From the NCBI GenBank assembly GCA_007131895.1, contig SLPR01000475.1:1-16946 (forward strand): a stretch of DNA of 16,946 bases. Direction: 5' to 3'. Source of the DNA: Bacteroidales bacterium. GTDB lineage: Bacteria; Bacteroidota; Bacteroidia; Bacteroidales; UBA7960. A model generated the notes under the pieces. The model had not been told where the DNA came from, did not search any database, and saw only the letters and a list, made by a program, of their open reading frames with translations. Positions 15,199 to 16,946 of the stretch are shown here, piece by piece. Position 1 is the first letter of the stretch. Each line of letters starts with the position of its first letter. A program made the translations under genes and the position numbers.

Positions 15199-16946
15199 AT
15201 GAATAAAGATCCCTTCCGCGAAGAAACCCTCGACATAAAAAAAATTGTTTTCAAGTATGCAAGGTTCTGGTACTGGTTTGTTATCAGCCTCTCAGTGGCC
15301 CTTACCATTGCGTATTTTGTCAACAAGTTTGCGGACACGGTATACCGAACCAGGTCAACTGTGTTAATACGTGATGATCGGAAGGGAGGCTTCAGACCCG
15401 GACAAATCATGGGCGAGCTTGATTTGTTTTATCAGCGCAACAATCTTTTCAATGAGATGGCGGTGCTCAGATCATACTCCCTTGTAGATTCTGCTGTCAG
15501 TAAAATGGATGTTGAAGTTTCTTTTTTCAACATAGGCAGGCTTGTGGGTGAAATGAGAACCACCGAGATTTATAAAAACACACCTTTCCTTGTAGAGTGG
15601 GACAGATCCGTTTCGGTTCCATACAACAGACCCTTTCATGTGAAGATCATCTCAGAAGATAGCTACGAAATCAAACTTACCGAACAAAAAAGATTCAGGT
15701 TTCGCAACGGAGGACAGACCCATACTGCGCAATTCGGAGAAGTTTTTCAGTACGAAGGTTTTCGCTTACAACTCAATAAAAACTATAATTTTACTCCCGG
15801 CAGCCACATCAGCAGGGAGTACCTTTTTATTATCAACAGCCCTTCAGCACTTACATCCAGGTACGTTAACTCCATGAGTGTGTCGCCTCTTAACAGCGAG
15901 GTATCCATTGTTCAGATTGCTTTTGAAGCCACCAACCCTGAAAGGGCTGTGGATTTTCTCAATACCCTTACCGAAGTTTATGTGCAGCAAAGTTTGTATG
16001 AAAAAAACCAGATTGCTGAAAACACCATTGAATTTATCGATACCCAAATCAATGTAATATCTGACTCGCTGATATTGGCAGAATCATCTTTGGAGGACTT
16101 CAGAAGCAGAAATCAGCTCATGGAAGTTGGTGCAGCTTCAGCTCAGCTTTTTGGCGAATTGCAGCAGCTGGATAACCAAAGGGCCATTGAAAATCTCAAA
16201 CGGCAGTATTACGAATACCTGCTGGATTATATTGAAAACGAGAAGGACTTTCGGGATGTGTTCAGCCCATCTGCTCTGGGAATAGAAGATGCGTTGTTGC
16301 ATAACCTCATCCGCGACTTGAGCAACCTATACGCTGAACGTGCACAGCTGATGGAACTGGGCACCAGAGAGAATCCCACCATCCAGAACATTAACCGCCA
16401 AATCAACCTGAAACGCAAGGCTCTTAGTGAAAACCTGAGGAGCATCCAAAGTGCTTCTGACATCATGATGGCCGATATTGACAGGCGCATAGCAAGAGTG
16501 GAACAACGTATTGGAGAACTCCCGGGAACAGCCAGAGAGTACGTGGGAATTCAGCGCCGGTTTAACCTGAGCAACGCTACCTATAATTATCTTCTGGAAA
16601 AGCGCGCTGAGGCCGGTATCGCAATGGCCAGCAATGTGCCAGACCATAAGATTGTCGACAGAGCAAGGTTTACCAGCATTGTTTCTCCCAAGGAACGTCG
16701 GAATTATACTTTTGCCATGGTGTTGGGACTTGTTATTCCTCTTGGTTTGATTTTGCTCCGCGATTTCCTGGACACCCGAATCCAGGACAAAAAAGAGGTC
16801 ACAGACATGGTTGATTACCCAGTACTGGGCGTTATTCCGCATAATAAGCAGGCTGCAAAGCTTGACGCTCTTAACCTTGTTGTTTTTGAAAACAATAAAT
16901 CACCGGTAACAGAAGCATTCAGGGCCATGCGAACCAATCTCCAGTA
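15199..16946 (+). CDS. Wzz/Wzc-type polysaccharide co-polymerase with tyrosine-kinase domain (3' truncated by window)
   Basis: The frame is open from the ATG at 15199 to the window edge, 582 codons with no stop. The N-terminal Wzz domain starts with TM1 (about 23-40). A long periplasmic region with coiled coils follows (about 260-430), then the GNVR-type segment (LPGTAREYVGIQRRF ... YNYLLEKRAEA, about 440-475) and TM2 (about 504-520). After TM2 the cytoplasmic linker reaches E572-x-x-R575-x-x-R578-T-N580, the ExxRxxRTN motif that drives ring formation and activation in bacterial tyrosine kinases. The Walker A/A'/B kinase motifs and tyrosine tail must lie past the window. With the upstream Wza-type protein it controls polymer length and export. 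A version without kinase cannot be ruled out but is unlikely given the motif. Confidence 0.93.
   Translation, partial: MNKDPFREETLDIKKIVFKYARFWYWFVISLSVALTIAYFVNKFADTVYRTRSTVLIRDDRKGGFRPGQIMGELDLFYQRNNLFNEMAVLRSYSLVDSAVSKMDVEVSFFNIGRLVGEMRTTEIYKNTPFLVEWDRSVSVPYNRPFHVKIISEDSYEIKLTEQKRFRFRNGGQTHTAQFGEVFQYEGFRLQLNKNYNFTPGSHISREYLFIINSPSALTSRYVNSMSVSPLNSEVSIVQIAFEATNPERAVDFLNTLTEVYVQQSLYEKNQIAENTIEFIDTQINVISDSLILAESSLEDFRSRNQLMEVGAASAQLFGELQQLDNQRAIENLKRQYYEYLLDYIENEKDFRDVFSPSALGIEDALLHNLIRDLSNLYAERAQLMELGTRENPTIQNINRQINLKRKALSENLRSIQSASDIMMADIDRRIARVEQRIGELPGTAREYVGIQRRFNLSNATYNYLLEKRAEAGIAMASNVPDHKIVDRARFTSIVSPKERRNYTFAMVLGLVIPLGLILLRDFLDTRIQDKKEVTDMVDYPVLGVIPHNKQAAKLDALNLVVFENNKSPVTEAFRAMRTNLQ

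Noticed and set aside
16327..16842. 171-codon minus-strand frame inside the co-polymerase gene
   Set aside because: It is a shadow of the Wzc-type frame, which has two membrane helices and the ExxRxxRTN motif.
1..16946. Mobile elements, CRISPR arrays, toxin-antitoxin or phage defence genes
   Set aside because: I looked for transposase motifs, repeated spacers and short paired genes on both strands and found none; base composition looks even across the window.

Overview
The window looks like a chromosomal segment of a Bacteroidota bacterium, probably of the Bacteroidales/Marinilabiliales kind. Three things in the sequence point there. Two secreted enzymes carry C-terminal type IX secretion (T9SS) sorting domains. 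Several genes have TAnnTTTG-type -7 promoter boxes and weak or absent Shine-Dalgarno sequences. The efflux operon ends with a PII-like gene of the PG0541 type, a gene that in Bacteroidetes travels with RND pumps. I see no insertion sequence, phage gene, tRNA, rRNA or CRISPR array.

Left part (1-7243). A small pterin-4a-carbinolamine dehydratase gene (+) sits at the edge and converges, with a 2-bp gap, on a six-gene minus-strand run. In transcription order the run is: TetR regulator (7243-6602), TolC-type outer membrane channel (6586-5246), lipoprotein periplasmic adaptor (5182-4148), AcrB-type RND transporter (4110-994), PII-like PG0541 protein (883-590) and an acyl-carrier-like small protein (543-274). 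The first four form a complete self-regulated tripartite pump. The last two are unusual additions: a putative signalling protein, and an ACP fold whose usual phosphopantetheine serine is replaced by isoleucine.

Middle (7244-11039). A 496-bp intergenic region holds the tetR upstream region, with a candidate operator, and the leader of a secreted M1 metallopeptidase (+). That gene converges, with a 21-bp gap, on a secreted cyanophycinase-like S51 serine peptidase (-). Both have signal peptides and C-terminal T9SS domains, so both probably act at the cell surface or outside the cell.

Right part (11040-16946). Pyruvate kinase and the Mg2+ channel/transporter MgtE lie in tandem 33 bp apart and are probably co-transcribed. 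After a 178-bp gap with a good -7 box, a polysaccharide export operon begins: a Wza-type lipoprotein followed by a Wzc/Wzz-type co-polymerase. The latter reaches its ExxRxxRTN kinase-activation motif just as the window ends, so its tyrosine-kinase domain lies outside. This is the 5' end of an exopolysaccharide or capsule locus.

The least explained element is the tail of the efflux operon (PII-like plus Ser-less ACP-like). The second is the altered substrate loop of the secreted S51 enzyme. The rest is recognisable housekeeping or accessory biology.
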